Positions 50,095 through 59,896 of a DNA stretch of 64,000 bases are shown here, one piece after another. The stretch spans positions 972,001 through 1,036,000 of the forward strand of contig NZ_CP042593.1 in NCBI RefSeq assembly GCF_007995155.1. Direction: 5' to 3'. The stretch is from Cytobacillus dafuensis (GTDB taxonomy: Bacteria > Bacillota > Bacilli > Bacillales > Cytobacillaceae). A program made the position numbers and the translations under genes. The notes beneath the pieces were generated by a model. The model had not been told where the DNA came from, did no database searches, and saw nothing but the letters and a program-made list of their open reading frames with translations. Each line of letters begins with the position of its first letter. The stretch's first letter is position 1.

Positions 50095-50631
50095 GTGAAG
50101 TCTGATCATGATGGAAATTACATGTTTCAAAATTTACAGGAACGAAATTTGACGTTTGATATGGTTTTCTTTAGAATTCTTAAGTTCATTAGCAGAAGCC
50201 CGTGTGGAAACTATCGTTTAATGGTCGGTACTGATTCACAGGTACATTGCGATCGCACTGTTTTTATTACAGGGATCGTCATTCAAAATGAAGGAAAAGG
50301 GGCATGGGCCTGTATTAGAAAACATATTATTCCGAGGAAAATGCTTCATTTGCATGAGCGAATTTCATATGAAACCTCATTAACAGAACAGGTTGTTTCA
50401 CTATTTACGATTGAAAGGAAAAACGAAATCATTGATCTAATCCTTCCATATATTTACCATGGAGCAACATTTACGATGGAGGGTCATCTTGATATTGGTA
50501 TTGGAAAAAGAAATAAAACACGCGAATTTGTTAAAGAGATGGTTTCTAGAATGGAATCAATGGGAGTAGAGCCAAAAATAAAGCCTGATGCATTTGTTGC
50601 TTCAAGTTACGCAAATCGATATACAAAGTGA
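50095..50631 (+). CDS. ykuK: RNase H-like YkuK family protein
   Basis: The 178-residue protein has YRLMVGTDSQVH near the start and DIGIGKRNKTREFVKEMV and KPDAFVASSYANRYTK at the end, matching YkuK of Bacillus. The family is predicted to have an RNase H-like fold with Asp of GTDSQ as part of the site; its biological role is unknown. GTG 50095 follows GTGGTGAT by five bases. Monocistronic. Confidence 0.9.
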   Translation: MKSDHDGNYMFQNLQERNLTFDMVFFRILKFISRSPCGNYRLMVGTDSQVHCDRTVFITGIVIQNEGKGAWACIRKHIIPRKMLHLHERISYETSLTEQVVSLFTIERKNEIIDLILPYIYHGATFTMEGHLDIGIGKRNKTREFVKEMVSRMESMGVEPKIKPDAFVASSYANRYTK

Positions 50632-50666
50632 GTCCATTAGAATAAGGTGAAAAATAATTTGTACAG

Positions 50667-50699
50667 AAAACTCCAGAGATGGAGTTTTTTATTTTTTTG
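50667..50699 (+). terminator. Terminator of ykuK
   Basis: AAAACTCC and GGAGTTTT pair around AGAGAT, followed by a long T run. Confidence 0.9.
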
Positions 50700-50744
50700 T
50701 TCTATACAAACTATAACAATTCTGTTATATTATAAATAGAACAA
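50697..50744. promoter_or_regulatory. Nested palindromes before the GntR gene, candidate operator
   Basis: An outer dyad TTGTTCTAT...ATAGAACAA (50697-50705 with 50736-50744) encloses a perfect inner one, TATAACA-ATTC-TGTTATA (50712-50729). A TATTATAAAT -10-like stretch overlaps. This is a typical place for autoregulation by the YhcF-type regulator that follows. Confidence 0.7.
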
Positions 50745-50760
50745 AAAGGAGGGTATAAGG

Positions 50761-51138
50761 TTGATCATTCAAATTGAGCCCCAGTCTGATGTTCCTATCT
50801 ACACTCAGTTAACCAATCAAATTATTGAAGGAATAGCTAGGGGATATATGCATTCAGGAGATTCACTTCCATCTGTACGAGCATTTGCGGCAGATCTAGG
50901 AGTGAACATGCATACAGTTAATAAAAGCTACCATGAATTAGAGAAAAAGGGCATTATTCGCATTATCCCTAAATCCGGGGCAGTGATTAATTCTCCTGCA
51001 GAAATGAGTAATAATTCAGAACGGCTCTTGGAAGAATTTAAGCCGATGATTGCAGAAGCATTAGTATTAGGTTTGGATCAAGAGCAAATTCAGGAACTCG
51101 TAACATCTCTAATTCAAGATTTAAAGGGAAAGCCTTAA
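50761..51138 (+). CDS. GntR-family regulator (YhcF/YtrA type)
   Basis: The 125-residue protein is almost only a winged helix: SDVPIYTQLTNQIIEGIARGYMHSGDSLPSVRAFAADLGVNMHTVNKSYHELEKKGIIRIIPKSGAVI. The short C-terminal helix is the YtrA-subfamily form, which usually controls a neighbouring membrane or ABC operon. TTG 50761 follows AGGAGGGTATAAGG. The membrane protein gene starts 36 bases after its stop. Confidence 0.93.
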   Translation: MIIQIEPQSDVPIYTQLTNQIIEGIARGYMHSGDSLPSVRAFAADLGVNMHTVNKSYHELEKKGIIRIIPKSGAVINSPAEMSNNSERLLEEFKPMIAEALVLGLDQEQIQELVTSLIQDLKGKP

Positions 51139-51174
51139 TTCTTTTAATGAAAGTGGAAAAGGAGGGGAAACGGT

Positions 51175-52269
51175 ATGGATTACATGCTTTTTCTAATAAT
51201 CATTGTATTTTTAGTAGCAATCGAAATGGCGATTCCATTTCTCGCAAAAAGAACTACCGTATTTGGGGTGTTCATCCCAGATGAATTTGTCCGTGATTCA
51301 AAGCTATTATCCTTTAAAAAAATGTATGCACTGTTGATATTCATACTGGGTTTGATCGCGGTAAGCATATACCTATTTTGGATGTTAAAAGGAAATTCGA
51401 CAGAAGCGTTTCAGGTGTTATTGGGACCGGCTATTCAATTTGGCATCATTTTTATTAGTACAGCTCTTTATTTTTATTTTTATGCAAAAACTTTACAACG
51501 TAAAAAAGCAATGAGGTGGGGAGATAACTTAAAGCAAGTGAAAATGACAGATTTGACAGTACGTTCACAGGATGCCATGCTCCCTTGGTATATATACTTG
51601 TTGCCAATCGCCGTTACGTTTGGGGTAATAGGCTATACGCTTTTGAAATATAACATGTTTCCTGAGCAAATCCCAACCCATTGGGGACCAGACGGAAAGC
51701 CAGATGCTTTTACAGTAAAAAATCCATTTACTGTGATCGCGTTGCCCCTTATTATGTTTACAATGCAATTGATGTTTCTAGGTATTAATGAAATGACTAG
51801 ACGTTCTGGAATAAAATTAAGCGCCACTAGGCCTGTTGCATCTCGAGTTCGCCAGCTGACATTAAGAAAATATTCGAGCTGGTTTATGTTTTTGATAAGT
51901 GTTTTGATAACAATGCTTTTTTCCTTTTTACAATTACAAATGATTTATCCCGATTTATCTGATGGGGTTGTGGGTATGGCTCTGCCGATTATATTTTTAC
52001 TCATCGTCATGATTGGTTCTGTTATTTTTGCCGTCAAAGTTGGAAACGCAGGTGAAAAGGAAGGTTTTCAACCAGAAAGCGGGGTATCAGATCTTGATGA
52101 AGATCAATATTGGAAGGGTGGACTATTTTATTACAATAATAACGATCCTTCGATTTTTGTTGAAAAACGGTTCGGTGTTGGATGGACCATGAATTTTGCC
52201 AATCCGATCGGCTATTTTATTATATTTGGACCGATTGTTATTATTTTGCTTATTAGTGTGTTTGGTTAA
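51175..52269 (+). CDS. DUF1648/DUF5808 membrane protein
   Basis: The 364-residue protein has about eight membrane helices. The central MFPEQIPTHWGPDGKPDAF is the DUF1648 signature (as in SdpI-like proteins). The DLDEDQYWKGGLFYYNNNDPSIFVEKRFGVGWTMNFANP segment near the end is the DUF5808 motif. Relatives include immunity proteins to membrane-active peptides, but no role can be claimed here. GGAGGGGAAACG precedes the ATG. It is the second gene of the GntR operon. Confidence 0.87.
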   Translation: MDYMLFLIIIVFLVAIEMAIPFLAKRTTVFGVFIPDEFVRDSKLLSFKKMYALLIFILGLIAVSIYLFWMLKGNSTEAFQVLLGPAIQFGIIFISTALYFYFYAKTLQRKKAMRWGDNLKQVKMTDLTVRSQDAMLPWYIYLLPIAVTFGVIGYTLLKYNMFPEQIPTHWGPDGKPDAFTVKNPFTVIALPLIMFTMQLMFLGINEMTRRSGIKLSATRPVASRVRQLTLRKYSSWFMFLISVLITMLFSFLQLQMIYPDLSDGVVGMALPIIFLLIVMIGSVIFAVKVGNAGEKEGFQPESGVSDLDEDQYWKGGLFYYNNNDPSIFVEKRFGVGWTMNFANPIGYFIIFGPIVIILLISVFG

Positions 52270-52291
52270 GTATAAACTCGGAGGGGAAACT

Positions 52292-53608
52292 GTGAAGAAA
52301 TTATCATATTTCCTTTTAACAGTATTAAGTATTGGATTATTATTAACTGGCTGCAATAAGGAGAATAATAAAAAGGAAGAATCATATGAAAAGGGAGGGA
52401 GTTCATTGAAAAGCATTGAGGGGAAATGGGAAGGATCTATACAAATACCGAATCAGCCGCTGCCAATTATTGTTCAATTATCAAGCAAGGGCGGAACGAT
52501 TAGCATTCCAGTGCAAGGGGTGTATCAATATCCATTGTCAAATGTGAAGTTAACTGATTCAAGCTTGTCATTTGCTATGGATATCCAAGGGCAGCACATT
52601 TCGTTTAATGGAAAGGTTGAAGGTGAAAAGATTAAAGGTACATTTAAGCAGCAGGGTCAATCCTTTCCTTTTGAGTTGACGAAAGCTTCTGCTGATAAAA
52701 CTGAAGAAGTTGGAGAAGCAGTACAGATAGATTTAAAGGACGGGACGATGCAGGGAGTATTAACAACCCCTCAAGGTAACGGTCCTTTCCCGATTATGAT
52801 CATTATTGCTGGCTCAGGTCCAACTGATAAGGATGGAAATTCAGCTGTAGTGCCAGGAAAGAATGATAGTTTGAAAATGTTAGCTAAAGATCTAGCAGCT
52901 CATGGAGCTGCAAGTATCCGTTATGATAAAAGAGGAATTGGTCAGAACGTAAACTTAGGTGGAAAAGAAGAGGATATGCGCTTTGATCACTTTATTAAAG
53001 ATGCTTCGTCATGGGTAGAGTTTGCAAAAGGGGATAAGCGCTTTTCAAAGGTTGGAATTATTGGTCATAGTGAAGGCTCCTTAATCGGAATGACTGCAGC
53101 TAGTGAAACAAATGCGGATGCGTTTATTTCTATTGCCGGAGTAGGCAGACCGATTGATCAAGTGCTGCTTGAACAGCTGGAAGGACAGATGCCAGAAAAT
53201 CTTCTTCAGGAATCTAAGGACATTTTGGATAATTTAAAGCAAGGTGAAGAGGTTAAATCAGTTAGCACCGAATTGCAAAGCTTATTCCGCCCATCTGTGC
53301 AACCATATATGATTTCTTGGTTACAATACAACCCTCAGGAACAATTGCAAAAATTGAATATCCCTGTTTTAATTTTGAATGGAGATCGGGACATTCAAGT
53401 ACCTGTAACGGATGCAGAGGTTTTGCATAAGGCAAAAAAAGGTTCTGAGCTATTCATTGTCGAAGGAATGAACCATGTGTTGAAGGAAGCACCTGAGGAT
53501 CGGGAAGGAAATATCACAACATATTCAAACCCTGGATTGCCTTTAGCTAAAGGTCTCATGGATAATATCATTAGCTTTCTAGAGAAAAACGAGGTATTAC
53601 AAAAATAA
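52292..53608 (+). CDS. Lipoprotein alpha/beta hydrolase
   Basis: The signal (about 1-20) ends in lipobox LLTGC, so the enzyme is tethered outside. After a small beta domain (residues ~45-135, KSIEGKWEGSI...) comes an alpha/beta hydrolase: oxyanion region IIAGSGPTDKDGNS, nucleophile Ser in GHSEGS, Asp in NGDRDIQVP and His in GMNHVLK. The substrate is unknown; peptidase S9-like or esterase activity is plausible. GTG 52292 follows GGAGGGGAAAC; an upstream extension overlaps the previous gene. It may be the third gene of the GntR operon. A terminator follows. Confidence 0.9.
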   Translation: MKKLSYFLLTVLSIGLLLTGCNKENNKKEESYEKGGSSLKSIEGKWEGSIQIPNQPLPIIVQLSSKGGTISIPVQGVYQYPLSNVKLTDSSLSFAMDIQGQHISFNGKVEGEKIKGTFKQQGQSFPFELTKASADKTEEVGEAVQIDLKDGTMQGVLTTPQGNGPFPIMIIIAGSGPTDKDGNSAVVPGKNDSLKMLAKDLAAHGAASIRYDKRGIGQNVNLGGKEEDMRFDHFIKDASSWVEFAKGDKRFSKVGIIGHSEGSLIGMTAASETNADAFISIAGVGRPIDQVLLEQLEGQMPENLLQESKDILDNLKQGEEVKSVSTELQSLFRPSVQPYMISWLQYNPQEQLQKLNIPVLILNGDRDIQVPVTDAEVLHKAKKGSELFIVEGMNHVLKEAPEDREGNITTYSNPGLPLAKGLMDNIISFLEKNEVLQK

Positions 53609-53609
53609 A

Positions 53610-53650
53610 GACAAGAGCATTTCTCCTTGTGAGAATGCTCTTGTTTTTTA
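53610..53650 (+). terminator. Terminator of the hydrolase gene
   Basis: ACAAGAGCATT and AATGCTCTTGT form an 11-pair stem and are followed by TTTTTT. Confidence 0.93.
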
Positions 53651-53711
53651 TTAGAACTTTGCTGTTCAAAGATTGTATAAGTAAGCTCGCTTTCCAATTT
53701 GGATATGCTTA

Positions 53712-54176
53712 TTATCGTATGTTCGTATGATTGAGAGTATGTTCTTCAATTTTGGCAGCAACAGCTTTCGTTAGTTCTGCAGTTGTTTCAGGAAGGGAGG
53801 TAGTTAGAATAGAATTAGCGACCTTTGCCATCATCCCTTCCGCTGTTATATTGAGGTATCCAGTCATCAAGCAGTAGCTGCTGCCGCGCTCTTTAGCAAA
53901 GAAATAGCCGTGTCCGGTGAATTTCTCGTTTATCCCCTTTAATTGAAATGTTACTCTAGTTGGCTCTTCCCATTTAATAATATCGACTTTCAATTCAATT
54001 TTTTTCTTCATGAATCCAATATCGCTTTTAAAGCACCAAGTGGATTCCTTTTCGTTTAAAATCTGGTGTTCAATATATCCAGGTACGAGTGGAGCCCAAT
54101 GATCAATATTACTTACAAATTCCCATACAGTTTGAATGGGTGCGTTAACTTCGATTTGATGAGTATAACTCGGCAT
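53712..54176 (-). CDS. SRPBCC-family (CoxG-like) protein
   Basis: The ~154-residue START/Bet v1-like protein shows HQIEVNAPIQTVWEFVSNIDHWAPLVPGYIEHQIL at the start and a C-terminal long helix (LPETTAELTKAVAAKIEEH). This is the CoxG (carbon monoxide dehydrogenase subunit G) pattern. The fold holds a hydrophobic ligand, and no CO dehydrogenase is nearby. ATG 54176 follows AAAGGGGCGG; the frame runs on upstream without another site. Confidence 0.87.
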   Translation of the reverse strand: MPSYTHQIEVNAPIQTVWEFVSNIDHWAPLVPGYIEHQILNEKESTWCFKSDIGFMKKKIELKVDIIKWEEPTRVTFQLKGINEKFTGHGYFFAKERGSSYCLMTGYLNITAEGMMAKVANSILTTSLPETTAELTKAVAAKIEEHTLNHTNIR

Positions 54177-54483
54177 ACTTTTACCGCCCCTTTGAAAGTT
54201 ATTCAATGATGCTCTACATGAAAATCTATTCAAGAAGCGGGTAAGGTATACCATTGAATGTTTTTACTTCTTTTAGGAAAATTTTGGTTGAGGAAAATGA
54301 ATACAGGATAAAAATACTAGTAAAATTATCCTTAAAATAGGGATAAAGGTTCAAGGGAAAACGACAATATACGCTGAATATTAACAATGTTATACATATT
54401 CTGAAAAAAAGCGCAGGCAACGGAGGTGAAGACAGAATAGCGCAAGAGACAAAAGAAATAAATAAGAGGAGATGTAACAATTT
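54177..54483. other. Divergent intergenic region before the Vpr-like gene
   Basis: AT-rich, with no convincing gene on either strand. It must hold the promoters of the CoxG-like and protease genes. TATACAT at about 54393 is a possible -10, but I see no good -35. Confidence 0.5.
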
Positions 54484-56925
54484 ATGGCTAAAAGGCATTT
54501 TAAATCTTTTTTAATCACACTAGTATTTCTTTTAACATTCTCTTCCTTAGGTACAGGAGCAGGGGCTGCTGGTAAAAAAGATAGTCAAACGGCTTCTCCG
54601 CTTGCAAAATTGGTTGGAGAGTTTAATCTCACTTCTTCCAATCGAACGAGTATCATTGTTGAGTTAACAGAGCCATCTCTTGTCGAAGCAAAGCATAAAG
54701 GGAAAAGTCAATCTAAGGCTAATCTATCAAACATTCGTAATCAAGTTAAATCAGAAGTTATGAAGGCTGCAAAAAGCTCAAATGTTGGTCGTGAATATGA
54801 CTATGTATTTTCAGGTTTCGCAGTTGAACTAGCTGAAAATGAAATTCCATCACTTTTAGCTGTACCAGGGGTAAAAGCAGTATATCCAGATGTTGAATAT
54901 CAAACTACTAGTCTTGGTGAGGGAGAAGTAATCTCTCAAGAGGAATACAGTCCAAATATGCTAAATAGCGCACCTTATATTGGAGCAAAAGAGGCCTGGG
55001 AAACAGGCTATACTGGGAAGGGCGTTAAGGTAGCCGTTATTGATACGGGAGTCGATTATACACACCCAGATTTAAAGAATGCATTTGGAAGCTATAAAGG
55101 CTGGGATTTCGTGGATAATGACAATGATCCACAAGAAACACCAATAGGAGACCCTAGAGGTGACGCAACCACTCATGGCTCACATGTTGCAGGGACAGTT
55201 GCGGCTAATGGCCTTATCAAAGGTGTGGCACCTGATGCGACATTACTTGGTTACCGTGTATTAGGTCCTGGAGGTCGTGGAACTTCTGAAAACGTCATTG
55301 CTGGAATCGAAAAAGCTGTTCAAGATGGTGCTGATGTTATGAATCTATCATTAGGAAATTCGATAAATGATCCAGATTATGCAACAAGCATCGCATTAGA
55401 TTGGGCAATGGCTGAAGGTGTTGTCGCAGTTACATCAAACGGCAACAGCGGTCCGAAAAACTGGACAGTAGGATCACCTGGAACAGCTCGTGATGCCATT
55501 TCCGTTGGTGCTACTCAGCTGCCTTATAATGTATACAATGCTGCCATTGCTACTTCAGGCGGGGTTAGCTACCCTTCTTCGAAAGTAATGGGCTTCGCTA
55601 GCGATGCAGATATTTTAGCATTGAACGGGAAAGAGCTCGAGTTTGTTAATGTAGGATTAGGAACTCCAGGGGAATTTGCAGGGAAAGATCTTACAGGTAA
55701 AATTGCATTAATGAAGCGTGGAGATATTGCATTCGTTGACAAGGCAATAAATGCAAAAAATGCAGGAGCTGTGGGCGCTATCATTTTTAATCATAGTGCT
55801 GGTGAGCAGCCTGACGTAGCTGGAATGGCCGTACCTTCTATTAAAGTATCATTAGAGGATGGCGAAAAGCTGCTTAAAGAATTAGAAAACGGTAATAATA
55901 AAGTTTCTTTCCAAATTGATTTTGCACACCGTGTTGGTGAAATAGTTGCGGATTTCTCTTCACGAGGTCCAGTTATTTATACATGGATGGTGAAGCCGGA
56001 TGTATCTGCTCCTGGTGTGAATATTATAAGCACAGTTCCAACTGGTGATCCAGCGAATCCTCATGGATATGGGGCGAAGCAGGGAACAAGTATGGCATCT
56101 CCGCATGTAGCTGGAGCAGCAGCGCTTATTTTACAAGCGAACCCTCATTGGGGTGTTGAAGAAGTAAAGGCTGCATTAATGAATACTGCAGAAAACATAT
56201 CAGATCCTTCTACAGGAAAAGCATATCCGCATAATGCTCAAGGTGCTGGAAGCATCAGGGTAGTGGATGCGATTAAGGCAAAAACACTTGTTACACCAGG
56301 AAGCCATTCTTTTGGAACATTCTATAAAGATAACGGCAAGCAGGTTGAAAAACAGAAATTTACTATTAAAAATCTATCTTCAGAATGCCAGACTTATAGT
56401 TTCGAAGTAAACATGGGCGAACATTCTGATGCAATTAAAGTCATGACAAGCAATAATTTAAAAGTGAATCCAGGTCAATCACAAGATGTGAATTTCAATG
56501 TACAGGTTGATGCTGGAAAGCTTTCACCAGGTTATTATGAAGGTACGATTACGGTGAGTAATGGTACAGAAACACTTGATGTACCAACGATTCTTTTTGT
56601 AAAGGAACCTGATTATCCTCGTGTTGAATATTTAGGGGTCAACCAACTCGGTGATGGACAATTTGAGATTGAGGGCTTTTTCCCAGGAGGCGCGGAGGAA
56701 GTTGAGCTATTTGTCTATCTATCTAATAAAGATGCACAACCTATAGGATACTTAGGTGATATTACTGTCTACAGAGATGTAAAAGCAGGTTACACAACTT
56801 TCAAATGGGATGGAAAGCTTGCTGATGGAACAAAGCTCCCAGCAGGGTATTATTACAATATTTATGCATATGCAACATACTTAGGTCAAAAGGATTTAGC
56901 GGGAGCTAATATTCTTATTAAGTAA
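54484..56925 (+). CDS. vpr: Secreted subtilisin-like serine protease (Vpr-like)
   Basis: The 813-residue precursor has a signal peptide (about 1-29) and an I9 propeptide (about 45-140, ending VPGVKAVYPDVEY). The S8 catalytic domain has Asp in VIDTGVDYTHPDL, His in HGSHVAGT and Ser in GTSMASPHVAG; a PA domain is inserted between His and Ser (about 370-460). A C-terminal beta region ends in FlgD-like PAGYYYNIYAYA. It aligns throughout with Bacillus subtilis Vpr. It degrades extracellular proteins, and Vpr also processes subtilosin and CSF-type peptides. GAGGAGATG precedes the ATG. Terminator at 56936. Confidence 0.95.
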   Translation: MAKRHFKSFLITLVFLLTFSSLGTGAGAAGKKDSQTASPLAKLVGEFNLTSSNRTSIIVELTEPSLVEAKHKGKSQSKANLSNIRNQVKSEVMKAAKSSNVGREYDYVFSGFAVELAENEIPSLLAVPGVKAVYPDVEYQTTSLGEGEVISQEEYSPNMLNSAPYIGAKEAWETGYTGKGVKVAVIDTGVDYTHPDLKNAFGSYKGWDFVDNDNDPQETPIGDPRGDATTHGSHVAGTVAANGLIKGVAPDATLLGYRVLGPGGRGTSENVIAGIEKAVQDGADVMNLSLGNSINDPDYATSIALDWAMAEGVVAVTSNGNSGPKNWTVGSPGTARDAISVGATQLPYNVYNAAIATSGGVSYPSSKVMGFASDADILALNGKELEFVNVGLGTPGEFAGKDLTGKIALMKRGDIAFVDKAINAKNAGAVGAIIFNHSAGEQPDVAGMAVPSIKVSLEDGEKLLKELENGNNKVSFQIDFAHRVGEIVADFSSRGPVIYTWMVKPDVSAPGVNIISTVPTGDPANPHGYGAKQGTSMASPHVAGAAALILQANPHWGVEEVKAALMNTAENISDPSTGKAYPHNAQGAGSIRVVDAIKAKTLVTPGSHSFGTFYKDNGKQVEKQKFTIKNLSSECQTYSFEVNMGEHSDAIKVMTSNNLKVNPGQSQDVNFNVQVDAGKLSPGYYEGTITVSNGTETLDVPTILFVKEPDYPRVEYLGVNQLGDGQFEIEGFFPGGAEEVELFVYLSNKDAQPIGYLGDITVYRDVKAGYTTFKWDGKLADGTKLPAGYYYNIYAYATYLGQKDLAGANILIK

Positions 56926-56935
56926 TGATAGGCGA

Positions 56936-56971
56936 GAAGGTCATCGTAAATAAAAACGATGGCCTTCTTTC
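56936..56971 (+). terminator. Terminator of the Vpr-like gene
   Basis: GAAGGTCATCGT and ACGATGGCCTTC form a 12-pair stem (one G-U pair), followed by T residues; the next gene is convergent. Confidence 0.88.
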
Positions 56972-56977
56972 CAATCT

Positions 56978-57709
56978 CTACTTTGTATTTTCAGCCTTCT
57001 CCTTTAGTTGCTGAAACCATTCCCTAGTTTTATTGGAATTCTTGTCATTGATAAAAATCTTCCTATCTTCCAGTTCAATATAAATATAAGGGGAAGCCTC
57101 TTTCTGGATAAAGAGAAGACTGCTTCCATAATCCTTTACCTTGAAATGACCTTTTGAAAGCGTTGGCAGGCCAACGCCGTTTGTTTTTGCTTTAACTTGA
57201 GGCATTGTTTCCATTAATTCAACCTTTTTAATATCTTTAATCCTCCATTCATCACCATACATTCCTGTGATTTCAAATTGCTCTTCCTTAACAATTAATT
57301 GATAGCCTTGATAACTGTAAAGGGTAAGGGCAGTTATTGAACCAACGACAGCTATAAATAGAGAAATGCTAATCATATAGCTCCGCTTTCTTTTCCTTGG
57401 AACTTCATATTTAGATAGATAAATCACCCCACCCATCAAGAAGACCAGCATTCCTCCGAATTGAAATTCTATTGCATATTTAAAGGGTGTGCAAAGGAGC
57501 GGCAGTAAGAGTAGCATCACAGCAGCGGTTAGGAGTAATAATCCTCCAGTCTTCTGCGGTAATCCATTCTCTATTAATTCTTGCTTTTCTTCTTCTGATC
57601 GAGACTCAAAACCAGAGATAAGAAAATATGCTTTCTTGTACCGAATAGCCCAACCTAGTAAACCAAAAATTAGAATCATAATGATAATAGTTGCAATAAG
57701 TCCTATCAA
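56978..57709 (-). CDS. DUF3784 / bacterial PH-domain membrane protein
   Basis: The 243-residue protein starts with a DUF3784-like unit (GWAIRYKKAYFLISGFESRSEEEKQEL, then two membrane helices). Two further helices follow, and a C-terminal ~100-residue part looks like a bacterial PH domain (YQLIVKEEQFEITGMYGDEWRIKDIKKVELME). Function is unknown. TTG 57709 lies 8 bases after GGAGG, which favours that start. It is divergent from the M6 protease gene. Confidence 0.82.
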   Translation of the reverse strand: MIGLIATIIIMILIFGLLGWAIRYKKAYFLISGFESRSEEEKQELIENGLPQKTGGLLLLTAAVMLLLLPLLCTPFKYAIEFQFGGMLVFLMGGVIYLSKYEVPRKRKRSYMISISLFIAVVGSITALTLYSYQGYQLIVKEEQFEITGMYGDEWRIKDIKKVELMETMPQVKAKTNGVGLPTLSKGHFKVKDYGSSLLFIQKEASPYIYIELEDRKIFINDKNSNKTREWFQQLKEKAENTK

Positions 57710-57916
57710 AATTTTGGCCTCCTTTTTTAGTGTATAAACATTCGAAATGATAGGGTTAGAATAACCTTAATACGAATAGTAGTGTTTAATAGTTCCATCA
57801 TAAGTCTTTTGGCATGTAAATTTTATAAAAAAGAGTACTTATTACTTATTCAGAAAATAAAGAATATTTAGTATTATTTATTTTGAAACAAAAATAGTTC
57901 TGAAGGAGTGGTGCAT

Positions 57917-59752
57917 TTGTTAAAGGTTCTATCAAGTTCAGCCTTAGCTATAGCATTAGCTGGAAGTACGATTTTTACAGGGGGAAGCAATGCGGATATA
58001 ACCGCGAAAGAGAAGAGTACATATAGTATGAACTTAGCTCATCATGTGGGCATTGCTCCAGAGCTTTCAGAACAAGCAAAAAGATTAGGACTTGATTTGT
58101 CTAAAGTCGATCCTGCTGAAAAAGCGGCTAAGCAAGGGAAGAAATTTCAGCAAGCAGGAAATAATCATGTTGCCTATAGAAAGGCAGAAGGAGATATTCC
58201 TGTTCTTGTCATTCTAGCAAAATATAAAGATGGTGATCAGCCAGTAGGGGATATGGAGGGACAGGTTCCTGCTCACTATTATGAGGATTTAATATTTGGA
58301 TCGGAATATAATCCATATGAGCTTGACCAGTTTAAACAGTATGCAGAGTTTAATGGGGAGAAAGTCTCTACGAATCGTACAATGCAAAATGTTTATAAGG
58401 AATCTAGTAACGGAAAGGTAAATCTCGTTCGCAAAGAAAACACAGATTTCGCATGGGTTGAAATGCCTCATGGTGCATCATACTATTTAGATCAAGAGGG
58501 CAAATATGCAGAAAGTGGCAAATATGTCATTGGAAATGAAAATGGAGACGCTCACATGGGTGAATTCGTTCGTGATTTGTTGAAGGCGGTTGACGGGCAA
58601 ATTGACTTCTCACAATATGCTGAAGATGGAGAGGTTCCGAATATTTTTATCGTTCATGAAGGAACAGGTGCTGAGTTCAGTAGGGATCCAGCACAAATCT
58701 GGTCACATAAATGGAATATATTAAGTGCTATGTACTTTGGAAAGTATTATGAAACTGGGAAAACTGCAGATGTTCATGCCGGGATGAGCGAAGATGAGTG
58801 GGTAAATAAAACAGTTGCTGAAGATATGACCTATGATGGCGTTATCGTAAACAACTATAATATTCAGCCAGCAATTGGCGGAAATGTTTCCGGATTTGAT
58901 ACAGCTACAGGAGCATACAATGAAGCGAAAAAGACAGGCCCATATCCAGCCCAAACTGGGGTATATGCACATGAATTCGGTCATGCCTTAGGCTTGCCTG
59001 ATTTCTATGACACAGCTTATTCCTCTGAAGGAGTAGGTAACTATTCAATGATGGCAGGCGGATCGTGGATGCGCTATCCAGATAGTGCAGCCTATTCAGG
59101 CAATTCACCAACTCACTTCGATCCATTCTCGAAGATTTTCTTAGGATGGGCAAATCCAATCGAAGTAAAACCAGAAGATGGGGTTCAAGAAATTACTTTA
59201 CCTTCCATTAATAAAGCATCAGCTGATAACGGAATTGTGAAAATGGAAGTTCCAGGATCAAATGGAACAGAATACTTCTTATTTGAAAATGTTCAACAAG
59301 ACGGTTTTAATAAAGGATTAATTCGCCAAGGTGCAAATGCGCATGGATTAGTGGCATGGCATGTCGATGAAAATATTATTAATCTCTATCAAACTGCCGG
59401 CTTCCGTCCGAACAATGTGGAAAACTGGATGAACAAGAGGTTCCAGTACAATCAGTCCGAAACTGCTAGTGATGGAACAGTTGTTACGCACTATGGCTTA
59501 TCTGTTATTCAAGCAGATGGAAAATATGATCTTGAGAAAAATGCGAACCGTGGAGATGCGGGAGATTTCTTCAAAACTGGAAGCAAGTTAACACCAGTAT
59601 CCAGTAATGTTCATACAGGATCCTATTATTTCTGGAAGGGCCAAAACTCAAAACCTGCTGATTCTGGAATCCATGTAACAGATATTGTTGAAAATAACGA
59701 TGGTTCAATCACTGCTAAATTCTACTACAAGTCAAATCAAGGTAACAAATAA
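57917..59752 (+). CDS. Secreted M6-family metalloprotease (immune inhibitor A-like)
   Basis: The ~611-residue precursor has a signal peptide (about 1-26) and the M6 catalytic domain with zinc motif YAHEFGHALGLPDFYD (HEXXH) and downstream MMAGGSW. It resembles InhA of Bacillus cereus, which cleaves host antimicrobial peptides, but is about 180 residues shorter at the C-terminus. It may therefore act on other proteins. TTG 57917 lies 8 bases after GAAGGAG; the GTG at 57908 overlaps the site. It is near the Vpr-like gene, giving a small secreted-protease locus. Confidence 0.92.
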   Translation: MLKVLSSSALAIALAGSTIFTGGSNADITAKEKSTYSMNLAHHVGIAPELSEQAKRLGLDLSKVDPAEKAAKQGKKFQQAGNNHVAYRKAEGDIPVLVILAKYKDGDQPVGDMEGQVPAHYYEDLIFGSEYNPYELDQFKQYAEFNGEKVSTNRTMQNVYKESSNGKVNLVRKENTDFAWVEMPHGASYYLDQEGKYAESGKYVIGNENGDAHMGEFVRDLLKAVDGQIDFSQYAEDGEVPNIFIVHEGTGAEFSRDPAQIWSHKWNILSAMYFGKYYETGKTADVHAGMSEDEWVNKTVAEDMTYDGVIVNNYNIQPAIGGNVSGFDTATGAYNEAKKTGPYPAQTGVYAHEFGHALGLPDFYDTAYSSEGVGNYSMMAGGSWMRYPDSAAYSGNSPTHFDPFSKIFLGWANPIEVKPEDGVQEITLPSINKASADNGIVKMEVPGSNGTEYFLFENVQQDGFNKGLIRQGANAHGLVAWHVDENIINLYQTAGFRPNNVENWMNKRFQYNQSETASDGTVVTHYGLSVIQADGKYDLEKNANRGDAGDFFKTGSKLTPVSSNVHTGSYYFWKGQNSKPADSGIHVTDIVENNDGSITAKFYYKSNQGNK

Positions 59753-59896
59753 GTTTAGAAAAACTTGGCGTTCTCCAAGTCCTTTTTGGGGAATGCCTTA
59801 GTTTTTCTTATGCGATCTTTTTAGCGGACATTTAATTGAAAACACACTTTACTTTAGTACGTTAATAAACCTAAACGTTCCTGTTAGCTGAAAAAT

